Shown: positions 1 through 7,477 of the stretch, in pieces
Position numbering within the stretch: the first letter of the stretch is position 1
Layout of the letters: each line of letters begins with the position of its first letter
NCBI GenBank assembly: GCA_905215625.1
Contig: CAJMQQ010000019.1
Coordinates: 1-40,486, forward strand
Length of the DNA stretch: 40,486 bases
Source: an uncultured bacterium
GTDB taxonomy: Bacteria; Bacillota; Clostridia; Lachnospirales; Lachnospiraceae
Reading direction: 5' to 3'
Position numbers and translations under genes: made by a program
The notes under the pieces: model-generated
Seen by the model: the letters and a program-made list of their open reading frames with translations, nothing else
Databases searched by the model: none
What the model was told of the DNA's origin: nothing

Positions 1-513
1 GGAATCTATGATATGGATCCGTCTAAATTAGTATTGTCGGTAAGAGAAACCAGTATGACAGGCGAGAAACTGGCAGAAATTTTAAGAGAACGGTATTCTC
101 TGGAAATGGAAATGAGCGGCAACGACTATACTCTTGCCATGACATCCCCATTTGACAGGGAAGAGGGATTCCTTCGCTTATGCATGGCATTGGAGCAGAT
201 TGACGCGGAATTAGATACAAAAAAGCCGGAGACTTTTATTCCAGATAATCGCGCCTGGTCAAATCAGGGAGAAATGACAATTTCAGAAGCGTGGAATAGG
301 AAAACACAGCGGATTTTATTAAAAGAGGCAGAGGGAAGAATTAGCGGTGAATTTGTCTATATCTATCCGCCGGGAATTCCGGTAGCCGCGCCGGGAGAGA
401 AAATCAGCAAAGAAATGCTTCATACCATTATGGAGTATAAAAAAAATCATCTGCCAGTCCAGGGATTAAAAGATCCGGCAGCAGAATACATTGAGATAGT
501 GATTGGAGAATAA
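1..513 (+). CDS. Orn/Lys/Arg family PLP-dependent decarboxylase, C-terminal part (5' end outside window)
   Basis: The reading frame is open from base 1 (G-I-Y-D-M-D-P-S...), so the gene starts upstream and only about 170 C-terminal residues are present. The segment KLVLSVRETSMTG followed by an alpha/beta domain and the near-terminal YIYPPGIPVAAPGE motif is typical of the C-terminal domain of the Orn/Lys/Arg decarboxylase class I family. The PLP lysine lies in the missing part. The full enzyme would decarboxylate a basic amino acid to a polyamine or its precursor in the cytoplasm; which substrate cannot be told from this part. In Firmicutes a gene of this family commonly lies just upstream of a nucleotide kinase, holB and ricT, as here. 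The stop codon is directly followed by the ATG of the next gene, so the two are translationally close. Confidence 0.85.
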   Translation, partial: GIYDMDPSKLVLSVRETSMTGEKLAEILRERYSLEMEMSGNDYTLAMTSPFDREEGFLRLCMALEQIDAELDTKKPETFIPDNRAWSNQGEMTISEAWNRKTQRILLKEAEGRISGEFVYIYPPGIPVAAPGEKISKEMLHTIMEYKKNHLPVQGLKDPAAEYIEIVIGE

Positions 514-514
514 C

Positions 515-1102
515 ATGGGAAAGATTTTTTATCTGATGGGAAAAAGCGCATCTGGAAAGGATACGTTATATCAGGAGATTTTAAAGCGTCTTCCTCAATT
601 AAAAACAGTAGTGCCGTATACGACACGTCCCATCCGGATTGGCGAACACAATGGAAGAGAATATTTTTTTACAACACAGGAAGAACTCGGCAGACTTCTG
701 AAAGAGGGAAAAATCATTGAATGCCGGACTTATGAGACGATGATGGGGCCATGGAGCTATTTTACGGCAGATGACGGCCAGATTGATATAGAAAACGAAA
801 ATTATCTGATGATAGGAACCCTGGAATCCTATGAAGAGACCAGAAATTATTTTGGAAAAGAACATTTGTGTCCTGTTTATATTACAGTAGAAAACGGACT
901 GCGTCTGCAGCGGGCCCTGGATCGGGAAAAACGCCAGCCGGCCCCTCATTATGATGAAGTATGCAGAAGATATCTGGCAGACGAACAGGATTTCTGCCAG
1001 GAGAGATTAAACCAATGCGGAATTGAACATTATTATGAGAATGAGAATCTGTCCTCCTGCCTGGAAAAGATTGTAGAGGAAATCAGCAGGGATTGCCAAT
1101 AA
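515..1102 (+). CDS. Guanylate-kinase-like P-loop nucleotide kinase
   Basis: A 195-residue protein with an N-terminal P-loop GKSASGKDT (residues 9-17) and the guanylate-kinase GMP-binding stretch YTTRP followed by GEHNGREYFF. This is the architecture of GMP kinases, which phosphorylate GMP to GDP with ATP. I chose ATG 515 rather than the in-frame TTG at 503, because GGAG at 505-508 sits 6 bases before the ATG and the TTG lies inside the preceding gene. The protein ends in a helical, acidic tail. Clostridia usually carry the canonical gmk near remA/rpoZ, so this copy beside the decarboxylase may be a second, divergent member with another nucleotide substrate. That last point is inference from context, and I leave the symbol empty. 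Confidence 0.8.
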   Translation: MGKIFYLMGKSASGKDTLYQEILKRLPQLKTVVPYTTRPIRIGEHNGREYFFTTQEELGRLLKEGKIIECRTYETMMGPWSYFTADDGQIDIENENYLMIGTLESYEETRNYFGKEHLCPVYITVENGLRLQRALDREKRQPAPHYDEVCRRYLADEQDFCQERLNQCGIEHYYENENLSSCLEKIVEEISRDCQ

Positions 1103-1128
1103 ATAAGCTTTCTAAGAGGGAAAATTTA

Positions 1129-1137
1129 TGTTATACT
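1129..1137 (+). promoter_or_regulatory. Extended -10 promoter for holB-ricT-trmN6-rsmI
   Basis: TG-T-TATACT forms an extended -10 element about 50 bases before the holB start, in the only real gap (88 bases) of this block. No good -35 is seen at the matching distance, which fits extended -10 promoters. Read by eye. Confidence 0.45.
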
Positions 1138-1190
1138 GTCTCTTGTACACAGATGTGGAAACAGCCTTTTCGAGAGAAAGGAGTTACTGA

Positions 1191-2189
1191 ATGAAAACAT
1201 TTGAAGAGATATTAGGCCAGAAGGCCATTAAAGAGCATTTTATGACCGCAATTCAGGCGGATAAAATTTCCCACGCATATATTTTAAATGGGGAAGAAGG
1301 AATGGGAAAAATGGAATTGGCAGAGGCATTTGCCCTGACTCTTCTTTGTGAAAACAGGGAAAAGGATTCGGCAGTTCCCTGCTTATCCTGCCATGCCTGC
1401 AAGCAGGTGCTTTCCCATAATCATCCAGATTTGATATACGTGTCTCATGAAAAGCCTGGAAGTATTGGCGTAGACGACATTCGAAGCCAGATTAACGATA
1501 CGGTGGCGATTCGTCCGTACAGCAGCAAATATAAGATTTATATTGTAAATGAGGCAGAAAAGATGACAGGGCAGGCCCAGAACGCTCTTCTAAAGACCAT
1601 TGAAGAGCCGCCGGCTTATGTTGTCATTCTTCTTTTAACTACAAATCAGGAGTTGTTTCTTCCCACTATCCTGTCCCGCTGCGTCCAGATGAATTTAAAA
1701 CCTCTTCGGGACGGGGACATTAAAAATTATCTGGTTCAGAAGGAGAAAATAACGGAAGATAAGGCAGAAGTGTACGCTGCATTTGCAAGGGGAAATCTGG
1801 GAAAAGCCATTCATCTGGCTGAATCAGAAGAATTTCAGGCCGTATACCAGACGATGCTGGCATTGTTAAAACACCTGCGGTCTATGGATATTGCAGAACT
1901 GATGGAAACCATCCGGAAGTTAAAAGACGATAACTTAAATCTGGATGAGTGTTTGGATTTTATGCAGCTCTGGTATCGGGACGTATTAATGTTTAAAGTG
2001 ACCAAAGACATGAATCTGCTGATTTTTAAAGAAGAATATTCAGCGATTAACGATATGAGCAAGAACAGCAGCTATCAGGGACTGGAAGCTGTTTTAGAGT
2101 CCATTGAGAAAGCCAGGGCCAGACTCCGTGCCAATGTAAACATGGAACTGGTAATGGAACTGATGCTGCTGGTAATGAAGGAGAATTAA
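1191..2189 (+). CDS. holB: DNA polymerase III delta' subunit
   Basis: A 332-residue AAA+ clamp-loader subunit that helps the gamma/tau complex open and load the beta clamp onto DNA. Visible are the start of the ATPase fold (HAYILNGEEGMGKMELAEAFA, residues ~28-48, with a diverged P-loop), a zinc module with cysteines in CLSCHACK, the NALLKTIEEPP motif, and the sensor and arginine-finger segment TILSRC. The length matches the family. ATG 1191 is preceded by AAAGGAG at normal spacing. The stop is 3 bases before ricT, the usual Firmicute order. The diverged P-loop is normal for delta', which does not hydrolyse ATP. Confidence 0.93.
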   Translation: MKTFEEILGQKAIKEHFMTAIQADKISHAYILNGEEGMGKMELAEAFALTLLCENREKDSAVPCLSCHACKQVLSHNHPDLIYVSHEKPGSIGVDDIRSQINDTVAIRPYSSKYKIYIVNEAEKMTGQAQNALLKTIEEPPAYVVILLLTTNQELFLPTILSRCVQMNLKPLRDGDIKNYLVQKEKITEDKAEVYAAFARGNLGKAIHLAESEEFQAVYQTMLALLKHLRSMDIAELMETIRKLKDDNLNLDECLDFMQLWYRDVLMFKVTKDMNLLIFKEEYSAINDMSKNSSYQGLEAVLESIEKARARLRANVNMELVMELMLLVMKEN

Positions 2190-2192
2190 TAG

Positions 2193-3134
2193 ATGACAAA
2201 AGTAATCGGAGTCCGGTTCCGTACTGCTGGAAAAGTGTATTTTTTTGATCCGGGAGACAAAAATATTAAATGCGGCGATCACGTAATCGTAGAGACAGCC
2301 AGAGGCATCGAGTATGGTTATGTGGTTCTTGGAACCAGAGAAGTAGAAGAAGGAAAGGTTGTCCAGCCTTTAAAGCCAGTTATCCGGATGGCAACAGAGG
2401 AAGATCAGGCGATTGAAAAGCGCAACAAAGAAAAAGAAAAGGAAGCCTTTCAGATTTGTCTGGAAAAGATAAAAAAAAGAGAACTGGATATGAAGCTGAT
2501 TGATGCAGAATATACCTTTGATAATAATAAGGTTCTCTTTTATTTTACTGCTGACGGGAGAGTGGATTTCAGGGAACTGGTAAAGGATCTGGCATCTGTA
2601 TTTAAGACCAGAATCGAACTGCGCCAGGTTGGAGTAAGAGACGAGACAAAGATCATGGGAGGAATCGGCATCTGCGGCCGTCCTCTTTGCTGTCACACCT
2701 ATCTTTCCGAGTTTGCGCCGGTATCCATTAAAATGGCAAAAGAGCAGAATTTATCCCTGAATCCGACTAAAATTTCTGGTGTCTGCGGCCGTTTGATGTG
2801 TTGTCTGAAAAACGAAGAGGAAACATATCAGGTATTAAACAGCAAACTGCCCGGAGTTGGGGATTTTGTAACCACTGCAGATGGATTTAAAGGTGAGGTT
2901 CACAGCGTCAACGTTCTGCGCCAGCTGGTAAAAGTAATTGTTACAGTAAATGATGAAAAAGAAATACGGGAATATAAAGTAGACGATTTGCGTTTTAAAC
3001 CCAGAAAAAAGAAAGAAAAGAATAAAGCAGATAAGCTGGAAGACGCAGAGTTAAAACAATTGGAAGCACTAGAGAAAAAGGAAGGAAAACCCAGACAAAA
3101 TGGAAATAAATCTGAAGGAAAACGAGCGCATTGA
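2193..3134 (+). CDS. ricT: PSP1-domain protein RicT (YaaT), RNA-processing/sporulation regulator
   Basis: A 313-residue PSP1 family protein. The N-terminal half contains the family block of 'GDHVIVETARGIEYGYV'. The middle carries two cysteine clusters, CGRPLCC and CGRLMCC (residues ~160-205). In Bacillus subtilis RicT (YaaT) forms the RicA/RicF/RicT complex with Fe-S clusters through such cysteines and steers mRNA maturation by RNase Y, as well as sporulation and competence. The lysine/glutamate-rich tail (from residue ~265) looks disordered and is overlapped for 35 bases by the next gene. Its place between holB and trmN6 is the conserved Firmicute arrangement. Assignment is by motif and synteny. 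Confidence 0.92.
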   Translation: MTKVIGVRFRTAGKVYFFDPGDKNIKCGDHVIVETARGIEYGYVVLGTREVEEGKVVQPLKPVIRMATEEDQAIEKRNKEKEKEAFQICLEKIKKRELDMKLIDAEYTFDNNKVLFYFTADGRVDFRELVKDLASVFKTRIELRQVGVRDETKIMGGIGICGRPLCCHTYLSEFAPVSIKMAKEQNLSLNPTKISGVCGRLMCCLKNEEETYQVLNSKLPGVGDFVTTADGFKGEVHSVNVLRQLVKVIVTVNDEKEIREYKVDDLRFKPRKKKEKNKADKLEDAELKQLEALEKKEGKPRQNGNKSEGKRAH

Positions 3135-3837
3135 TGATTTACAGAGAAATGGGTACGGAATCATTCAGAATACAGGGGCATTTTGTTTTGGAATGGACGC
3201 AGTTCTTTTGTCCGGATTTGCATCAGTAAAACCAGGAGAAACGGTTCTGGATCTGGGAACCGGTACGGGAATTATCCCCATCCTTTTAGAGGCAAAGTCA
3301 GAGGGACGCCATTTTACCGGTCTGGAAATCCAGGAAGAGATGGCAGATATGGCCAGAAGAAGTGTGATTTACAACCATCTGGAAGAAAAGGTGGACATTG
3401 TAACTGGAGATATTAAAGAAGCCGGACAGATTTTTGCCCTGGCTTCTTTTGATGTCATTACTTCCAATCCACCTTATATGAATGACGCCCATGGACTGAA
3501 AAATCCGGATCTGCCAAAAGCCATTGCCAGACATGAGGTACTCTGTACCTTAGATGATGTAGCGGCAGCAGCGGCCAAATTATTAAAACCAGGCGGCCGG
3601 TTTTATATGGTTCACCGTCCTCACCGGCTGATTGAGATTATTACAGCTTTAAAGAACTATAAGCTGGAACCGAAACGGATGAAACTGGTTCACCCGTTTA
3701 TTGACAGAGACGCCAACATGGTACTGATTGAAGCAGTCAGAGGTGGAAAGTCTATGATAAAAGTAGAAGCTCCAGTTATCGTTTATAAAGAACCAGGAGT
3801 GTATACAGATGAGATTTACGATATTTACGGCTATTAA
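3100..3837 (+). CDS. trmN6: tRNA1(Val) (adenine37-N6)-methyltransferase-like
   Basis: A 245-residue SAM-dependent N6-adenine methyltransferase. Motif I is DLGTGTGIIP (residues 51-60) and the catalytic NPPY motif is at 123-126. The N-terminal DDLQRNGYGIIQ...FCFGMDAVLL block is typical of the TrmN6/YfiC/YabB group, which methylates A37 of tRNA1(Val) in E. coli; the exact tRNA target in Clostridia is inferred. The ATG at 3100 lies 35 bases inside ricT. A possible Shine-Dalgarno AAGGAAGG at 3079-3086 is rather far (13 bases), so coupling to ricT translation is plausible. The next gene, rsmI, is also an RNA methyltransferase. Confidence 0.88.
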   Translation: MEINLKENERIDDLQRNGYGIIQNTGAFCFGMDAVLLSGFASVKPGETVLDLGTGTGIIPILLEAKSEGRHFTGLEIQEEMADMARRSVIYNHLEEKVDIVTGDIKEAGQIFALASFDVITSNPPYMNDAHGLKNPDLPKAIARHEVLCTLDDVAAAAAKLLKPGGRFYMVHRPHRLIEIITALKNYKLEPKRMKLVHPFIDRDANMVLIEAVRGGKSMIKVEAPVIVYKEPGVYTDEIYDIYGY

Positions 3838-3867
3838 ATAGATTGACTGAGACAGGAGGAGTTTAAG

Positions 3868-4713
3868 ATGGCAGGAATGCTGTATTTGTGTGCAACACCT
3901 ATCGGAAACCTGGAAGACATTACGTTTCGGGTGCTGAAGACATTACAGGAAGTGGATCTGATTGCGGCAGAGGATACCCGCCACAGCATTAAGCTTCTCA
4001 ACCATTTTGAAATTAAAACCCCTATGACCAGCTACCACGAGTATAATAAAGTGGATAAGGCCAGGTATCTGGTAGAACAGATGAAAAATGGAGTCAATAT
4101 TGCTTTAATTACAGATGCCGGAACTCCAGGTATCTCCGATCCGGGCGAAGAATTGGTCCGTCAGTGCCATGAAGCAGGGATTCAGGTTACATCTCTTCCA
4201 GGAGCCGCCGCCTGCATTACTGCTCTTACGATGTCGGGTCTTCCGACCAGGCGTTTCTGCTTTGAGGCATTCCTGCCTTCCGAAAAGGCGGATAAAAAGG
4301 AACGCCAGTGGATTTTAGAGGAATTAAAAAGAGAAACCAGAACCATGATTGTATATGAGGCGCCGCATCATCTGGTAAAGACGTTAAGGGATTTGTATGA
4401 AGCATTGGGAAACCGGAACATTACGATTTGCCGGGAATTGACTAAAAAATATGAAACCGCTTTTTTGACTACATTTGAAGAAGCTCTGGATTATTATGAA
4501 ACAGAAGAGCCGAAGGGAGAATGCGTCATTGTCATCCAGGGAAAGTCTATGGAGGAGATCCGCAGAGAGGAAAAAGAATCCTGGGAGAATATGAGCCTGG
4601 AAGAGCACATGGACTACTATGAAGCCCAGGGAAAAGACAGAAAAGAAGCAATGAAGCTGGTGGCAAAAGATAGGGGAATCAGTAAAAGAGATGTGTATCA
4701 GGCATTGCTGTAA
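3868..4713 (+). CDS. rsmI: 16S rRNA 2'-O-ribose C1402 methyltransferase
   Basis: A 281-residue member of the tetrapyrrole-methylase-fold SAM methyltransferases. RsmI adds a 2'-O-methyl group to C1402 in the decoding site of 16S rRNA. Visible motifs are LCATPIGNLEDIT near the N-terminus, AAEDTRHS, TDAGTPGISDPGE and the C-terminal KDRKEAMKLVAKDRGISKRDVYQ helix pair that is diagnostic of RsmI. ATG 3868 is preceded by AGGAGG. It is the last gene of the unit that begins at holB and is followed within a few bases by a strong hairpin. Confidence 0.95.
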   Translation: MAGMLYLCATPIGNLEDITFRVLKTLQEVDLIAAEDTRHSIKLLNHFEIKTPMTSYHEYNKVDKARYLVEQMKNGVNIALITDAGTPGISDPGEELVRQCHEAGIQVTSLPGAAACITALTMSGLPTRRFCFEAFLPSEKADKKERQWILEELKRETRTMIVYEAPHHLVKTLRDLYEALGNRNITICRELTKKYETAFLTTFEEALDYYETEEPKGECVIVIQGKSMEEIRREEKESWENMSLEEHMDYYEAQGKDRKEAMKLVAKDRGISKRDVYQALL

Positions 4714-4719
4714 AAAGTC

Positions 4720-4760
4720 AGAAGGTACCGATCCGTTGTGAATCGATACCTTCTTTTCCT
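4720..4760. terminator. Bidirectional rho-independent terminator between rsmI and abrB-like gene
   Basis: The 13-base arm AGAAGGTACCGAT (4720-4732) pairs with ATCGATACCTTCT (4742-4754) with one G-T wobble and a 9-base loop. A T-rich run follows on the plus strand, and on the minus strand the hairpin leads into GACTTTTT. It can therefore end both converging transcripts. Confidence 0.9.
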
Positions 4761-4770
4761 TTTTTCTTCT

Positions 4771-5034
4771 TTATTCTACGATTTTCAGACCAGCTAACTG
4801 GGCAAGTTCCCGAATGGTTGACTTGGATATGTATTTTCCTTCATATTCAATTAAGTCTTCCGTTCTGCCATTGAAAACGTCTCCCGTTTCTGCCTTGCGA
4901 AGGATAATATAATCATCCTGAACTGTGATTTCAAGACCATCTTTCACATCAAGATCCAGGCTTCTCCGCAGCTCGATGGGTAAAGTGATTCTTCCAAGCT
5001 CGTCTAATTTACGGATAACGCCGGTAGTTTTCAT
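4771..5034 (-). CDS. AbrB/SpoVT-type transition-state regulator
   Basis: An 87-residue protein with an N-terminal SpoVT/AbrB swapped-hairpin DNA-binding domain: GVIRKLDELGRITLPIELRR (residues 5-24) and the following GLEITVQDDYIILRKAE. A C-terminal segment of about 40 residues resembles the AbrB multimerisation region. AbrB proteins bind bent AT-rich DNA and repress stationary-phase and sporulation genes. This length and sequence type are widespread in Clostridia, which often hold several paralogues, so I do not give a symbol. It is monocistronic, convergent with rsmI and divergent from the fatty-acid operon. GGAGG lies just upstream of the ATG. Confidence 0.9.
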   Translation of the reverse strand: MKTTGVIRKLDELGRITLPIELRRSLDLDVKDGLEITVQDDYIILRKAETGDVFNGRTEDLIEYEGKYISKSTIRELAQLAGLKIVE

Positions 5035-5107
5035 AAGTTTATCCCTCCTGTAAAAATTTTAAGTAAATCAAAAATCCAATAAAACTGCACTGGTATTGAT
5101 TAATAAT

Positions 5108-5136
5108 ACATTAGCATAGCAAGCGCTTTCTGTCAA
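5108..5136 (-). promoter_or_regulatory. Promoter of the abrB-like gene with an overlapping cre-like palindrome
   Basis: On the minus strand TTGACA (5131-5136), 17 bases, then TAATGT (5108-5113) preceded by TG one base upstream, i.e. an extended -10. The spacer contains AGCAAGCGCTTTCT (5118-5131), which resembles a catabolite-responsive element core but deviates at its outer bases. The promoter call is fairly good; the cre call is weak. Confidence 0.5.
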
Positions 5137-5173
5137 TACGATTGGTTATCCCAAAGCCTAGAAAAATATTTGC

Positions 5174-5202
5174 TTGACAAATAATATGAAATTGTATATT
5201 AT
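5174..5202 (+). promoter_or_regulatory. Sigma-A promoter of the fatty-acid synthesis operon
   Basis: TTGACA at 5174-5179, a 17-base spacer and TATTAT at 5197-5202, about 65 bases before fabH. It is the only convincing promoter ahead of the eleven co-directional fab/acc genes. Confidence 0.8.
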
Positions 5203-5205
5203 TAC

Positions 5206-5218
5206 TTTGACATTCAAA
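5206..5218 (+). promoter_or_regulatory. FabT-like operator at the fab operon start site
   Basis: TTTGA-CAT-TCAAA is a perfect 5-base inverted repeat of the kind known for the MarR-family repressor FabT (TTTGAnnnTCAAA). It begins 4 bases after the -10 and covers the expected transcription start, so a bound dimer would block RNA polymerase. A second, imperfect half-site (TTTGA-AAC-TAAA) follows at 5222-5233. A fabT-like gene is in this window at 28691. Confidence 0.7.
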
Positions 5219-5266
5219 ATATTTGAAACTAAAATATTATGAGATTAAAACAACAGGAAGGCAAAT

Positions 5267-6247
5267 ATGCGAATAATAAAAATCGCGGGAACTGGTTCCT
5301 GTGTGCCAGAGACCAAAATTACCAATGAAGATTTGGCAGAGAGGATCGATACCAGTGATGAATGGATTAAAAGCCGCACTGGTATTAGGGAGAGAAGAAT
5401 TACCCATAACCGGACTACGTCTGGTCTTGCGGCAGAGGCGGCAAAAAAAGCCCTTTCAGATGCTGACATGGATGCAGAAGATGTGGAACTGATTCTGACA
5501 GCAACGTCTTCTCCAGAAAATTTTTTTCCAGGCGCTGCCTGTGAAGTACAGGAACAAATAGGAAATAAAAGCGCTGCAGCTTATGACTTGAGTGCGGCCT
5601 GCTCTGGATTTCTGTTTGCACTGAATACAGGATATGCATTTTTAAAATCTGGTATTTATAAAAATGCATTAATTATCGGGGCAGACGTTATGAGCAAGCT
5701 GGTAGACTGGAAAGATCGAAGTACTTGCGTTTTATTTGGAGACGGAGCAGGAGCAGTGGTAATAAGAGCTGAAGAACGGGAAAAAGAAAAAGGTGGAATC
5801 CAGCAGTTCCTGATGAAATCGGATGGTTCTAAAGGCATGGTACTGACTTGCAAAGCCCGGACAAATGGGAATTTTCTGACTAAGACAGATCCTGATATGG
5901 GGTATCTTTCCATGAATGGACAGGAGGTATTTAAGTTTGCAGTCAAGAAGGTGCCGGAGTCTATCGAACAGCTTTTAGAAGAATCCGGGGAAGAAAAAGA
6001 AAATATCAAGTATTTTATTCTTCACCAGGCGAATTACCGGATTATTGAGGCAGCTGCAAGACGGCTGAAATTGCCTCTGGAACGTTTTCCAATGAACATT
6101 GAGAGGTATGGAAATACTTCCGGAGCATCCATTCCGATTTTACTGGACGAGCTGAATCGGGAAGGAAGGCTAAAGCCGGGAGATAAGCTGGTTTTATCCG
6201 GATTTGGCGCTGGGCTGACCTGGGGAGCTACACTGATAACTTGGTAA
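5267..6247 (+). CDS. fabH: Beta-ketoacyl-ACP synthase III
   Basis: A 326-residue thiolase-fold condensing enzyme that starts fatty-acid synthesis by joining acetyl-CoA (or branched acyl-CoA) with malonyl-ACP. The catalytic triad is visible: Cys112 in AACSG, His253 in LHQAN and Asn283 in GNTSG. ATG 5267 has AGGAAGG 5-6 bases upstream. It is the first gene of the operon, so its mRNA start carries the FabT-like operator. In classical FabT operons a fabT gene sits just before or after fabH; none is here. Confidence 0.97.
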   Translation: MRIIKIAGTGSCVPETKITNEDLAERIDTSDEWIKSRTGIRERRITHNRTTSGLAAEAAKKALSDADMDAEDVELILTATSSPENFFPGAACEVQEQIGNKSAAAYDLSAACSGFLFALNTGYAFLKSGIYKNALIIGADVMSKLVDWKDRSTCVLFGDGAGAVVIRAEEREKEKGGIQQFLMKSDGSKGMVLTCKARTNGNFLTKTDPDMGYLSMNGQEVFKFAVKKVPESIEQLLEESGEEKENIKYFILHQANYRIIEAAARRLKLPLERFPMNIERYGNTSGASIPILLDELNREGRLKPGDKLVLSGFGAGLTWGATLITW

Positions 6248-6290
6248 AATATTAAAAATAAAGAATGAAGCAGAAAAGGAGAAACCGATT

Positions 6291-6524
6291 ATGTTAGAAG
6301 AAATGAGAAAGATGATTGCAGAACAGTTAGGAGTTGAGGAAGAAACCATTACAGAGGCATCTTCTTTTAAAGAAGATTTGTCAGCAGATTCCTTAGATTT
6401 ATTTGAACTTTCTATGGCATTAGAAGACACCTATTCCATTGAGATTCCTTCAGAGGATTTAGAAGAACTGACCACAGTAGGCAAGGTAATGGATTATTTA
6501 AAATCAAAAGGTGTGGAAGCATAA
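6291..6524 (+). CDS. acpP: Acyl carrier protein
   Basis: A 77-residue, strongly acidic four-helix protein. The phosphopantetheine serine is Ser34 in the motif ADSLDLFEL. ACP carries the growing acyl chain as a thioester between the Fab enzymes. AGGAG precedes ATG 6291. Its TAA stop overlaps the ATG of fabK by one base (TAATG), so translation of the two is probably coupled. Length and motif match the family fully. Confidence 0.97.
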   Translation: MLEEMRKMIAEQLGVEEETITEASSFKEDLSADSLDLFELSMALEDTYSIEIPSEDLEELTTVGKVMDYLKSKGVEA

Positions 6525-7447
6525 TGAAAACAAGAATCACAGAACTGTTAGAAATTGAATATCCGATTATCCAGGGCGGAATGGCATGGGTGGCAGAGCA
6601 CAATCTAGCTGCCGCAGTATCGGAAGCTGGCGGACTGGGATTGATTGGCGGAGCAAATGCACCAGGAGAAGTTGTCAGAGAAGAAATCCGCAAAGCCAGA
6701 GCAATTACAAAAAAACCCTTTGGTGTCAATGTAATGCTGATGAGTCCTCATGCAGATGACGTGGCAAGAGTGGTAGTGGAAGAAGGTGTAAAGGTGGTAA
6801 CCACCGGAGCCGGAAATCCGGAAAAGTACATGGAAATGTGGAAGAATGCCGGAATTAAGGTGATTCCGGTAGTGGCTTCTGTAGCCATGGCAAAGCGGAT
6901 CGAGAGAATGGGCGCAGATGCAGTAGTGGCAGAGGGAATGGAATCCGGCGGTCACATTGGTGAACTGACGACGATGACCCTGGTTCCCCAGATTGTGGAT
7001 GCAGTATCCATTCCGGTGATTGCTGCCGGAGGAATTGCAGATGGCAGAGGGATTGCCGCCGCATTTATGCTGGGAGCCGAGGCGGTTCAGATGGGAACCC
7101 GTTTTGTAGTAGCAAAGGAATCTACGGTACATGACAATTATAAGCAGAGGCTGATAAAAGCCAGCGATATTGATTCAACTGTTACCGGAAGATCTCATGG
7201 TCACCCAATCCGTTGTCTGAGAAACCAGATGACCAGAGAATATCTAAAGCTGGAAAAAGAAGGAAAATCCTTTGAAGAACTGGAGTATTTAACTCTTGGC
7301 GCTCTTAGAAAGGCAGTCCAGGACGGAGACGTGAAAAACGGTACTGTCATGGCTGGCCAGATTGCAGGCATGATTGACAAAGAAATGACTTGTAAAGAAA
7401 TGATTGAGGAAATGATGGAAGAGGCATCCAGACTGCTGAAACGGTAA
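6524..7447 (+). CDS. fabK: Enoyl-ACP reductase II (FMN-dependent)
   Basis: A 307-residue TIM-barrel flavoprotein of the FabK/nitronate-monooxygenase family, which reduces trans-2-enoyl-ACP in the last step of each elongation cycle using FMN and NAD(P)H. Seen are PIIQGGMAWV (residues ~14-23), the glycine-rich phosphate-binding GGIADGRGIAAA and GAEAVQMGTRF blocks, and His144 in ESGGHIGE, the residue known to matter in streptococcal FabK. No fabI, fabL or fabV is present in the window, so this is the likely enoyl reductase. Its position between acpP and fabD is the standard FabK-operon order. Confidence 0.93.
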   Translation: MKTRITELLEIEYPIIQGGMAWVAEHNLAAAVSEAGGLGLIGGANAPGEVVREEIRKARAITKKPFGVNVMLMSPHADDVARVVVEEGVKVVTTGAGNPEKYMEMWKNAGIKVIPVVASVAMAKRIERMGADAVVAEGMESGGHIGELTTMTLVPQIVDAVSIPVIAAGGIADGRGIAAAFMLGAEAVQMGTRFVVAKESTVHDNYKQRLIKASDIDSTVTGRSHGHPIRCLRNQMTREYLKLEKEGKSFEELEYLTLGALRKAVQDGDVKNGTVMAGQIAGMIDKEMTCKEMIEEMMEEASRLLKR

Positions 7448-7477
7448 TCTTGTCAGCAGTGACGGAAGGAGCAAGAA

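Noticed and set aside
503..514. TTG start for the guanylate-kinase-like gene
   Set aside because: ATG 515 has GGAG at good spacing; the TTG overlaps the previous gene without a site.
6605..7132. Long minus-strand open frame opposite fabK
   Set aside because: His/Cys/Ser-rich shadow translation of the fabK coding strand with no ribosome site or motif.
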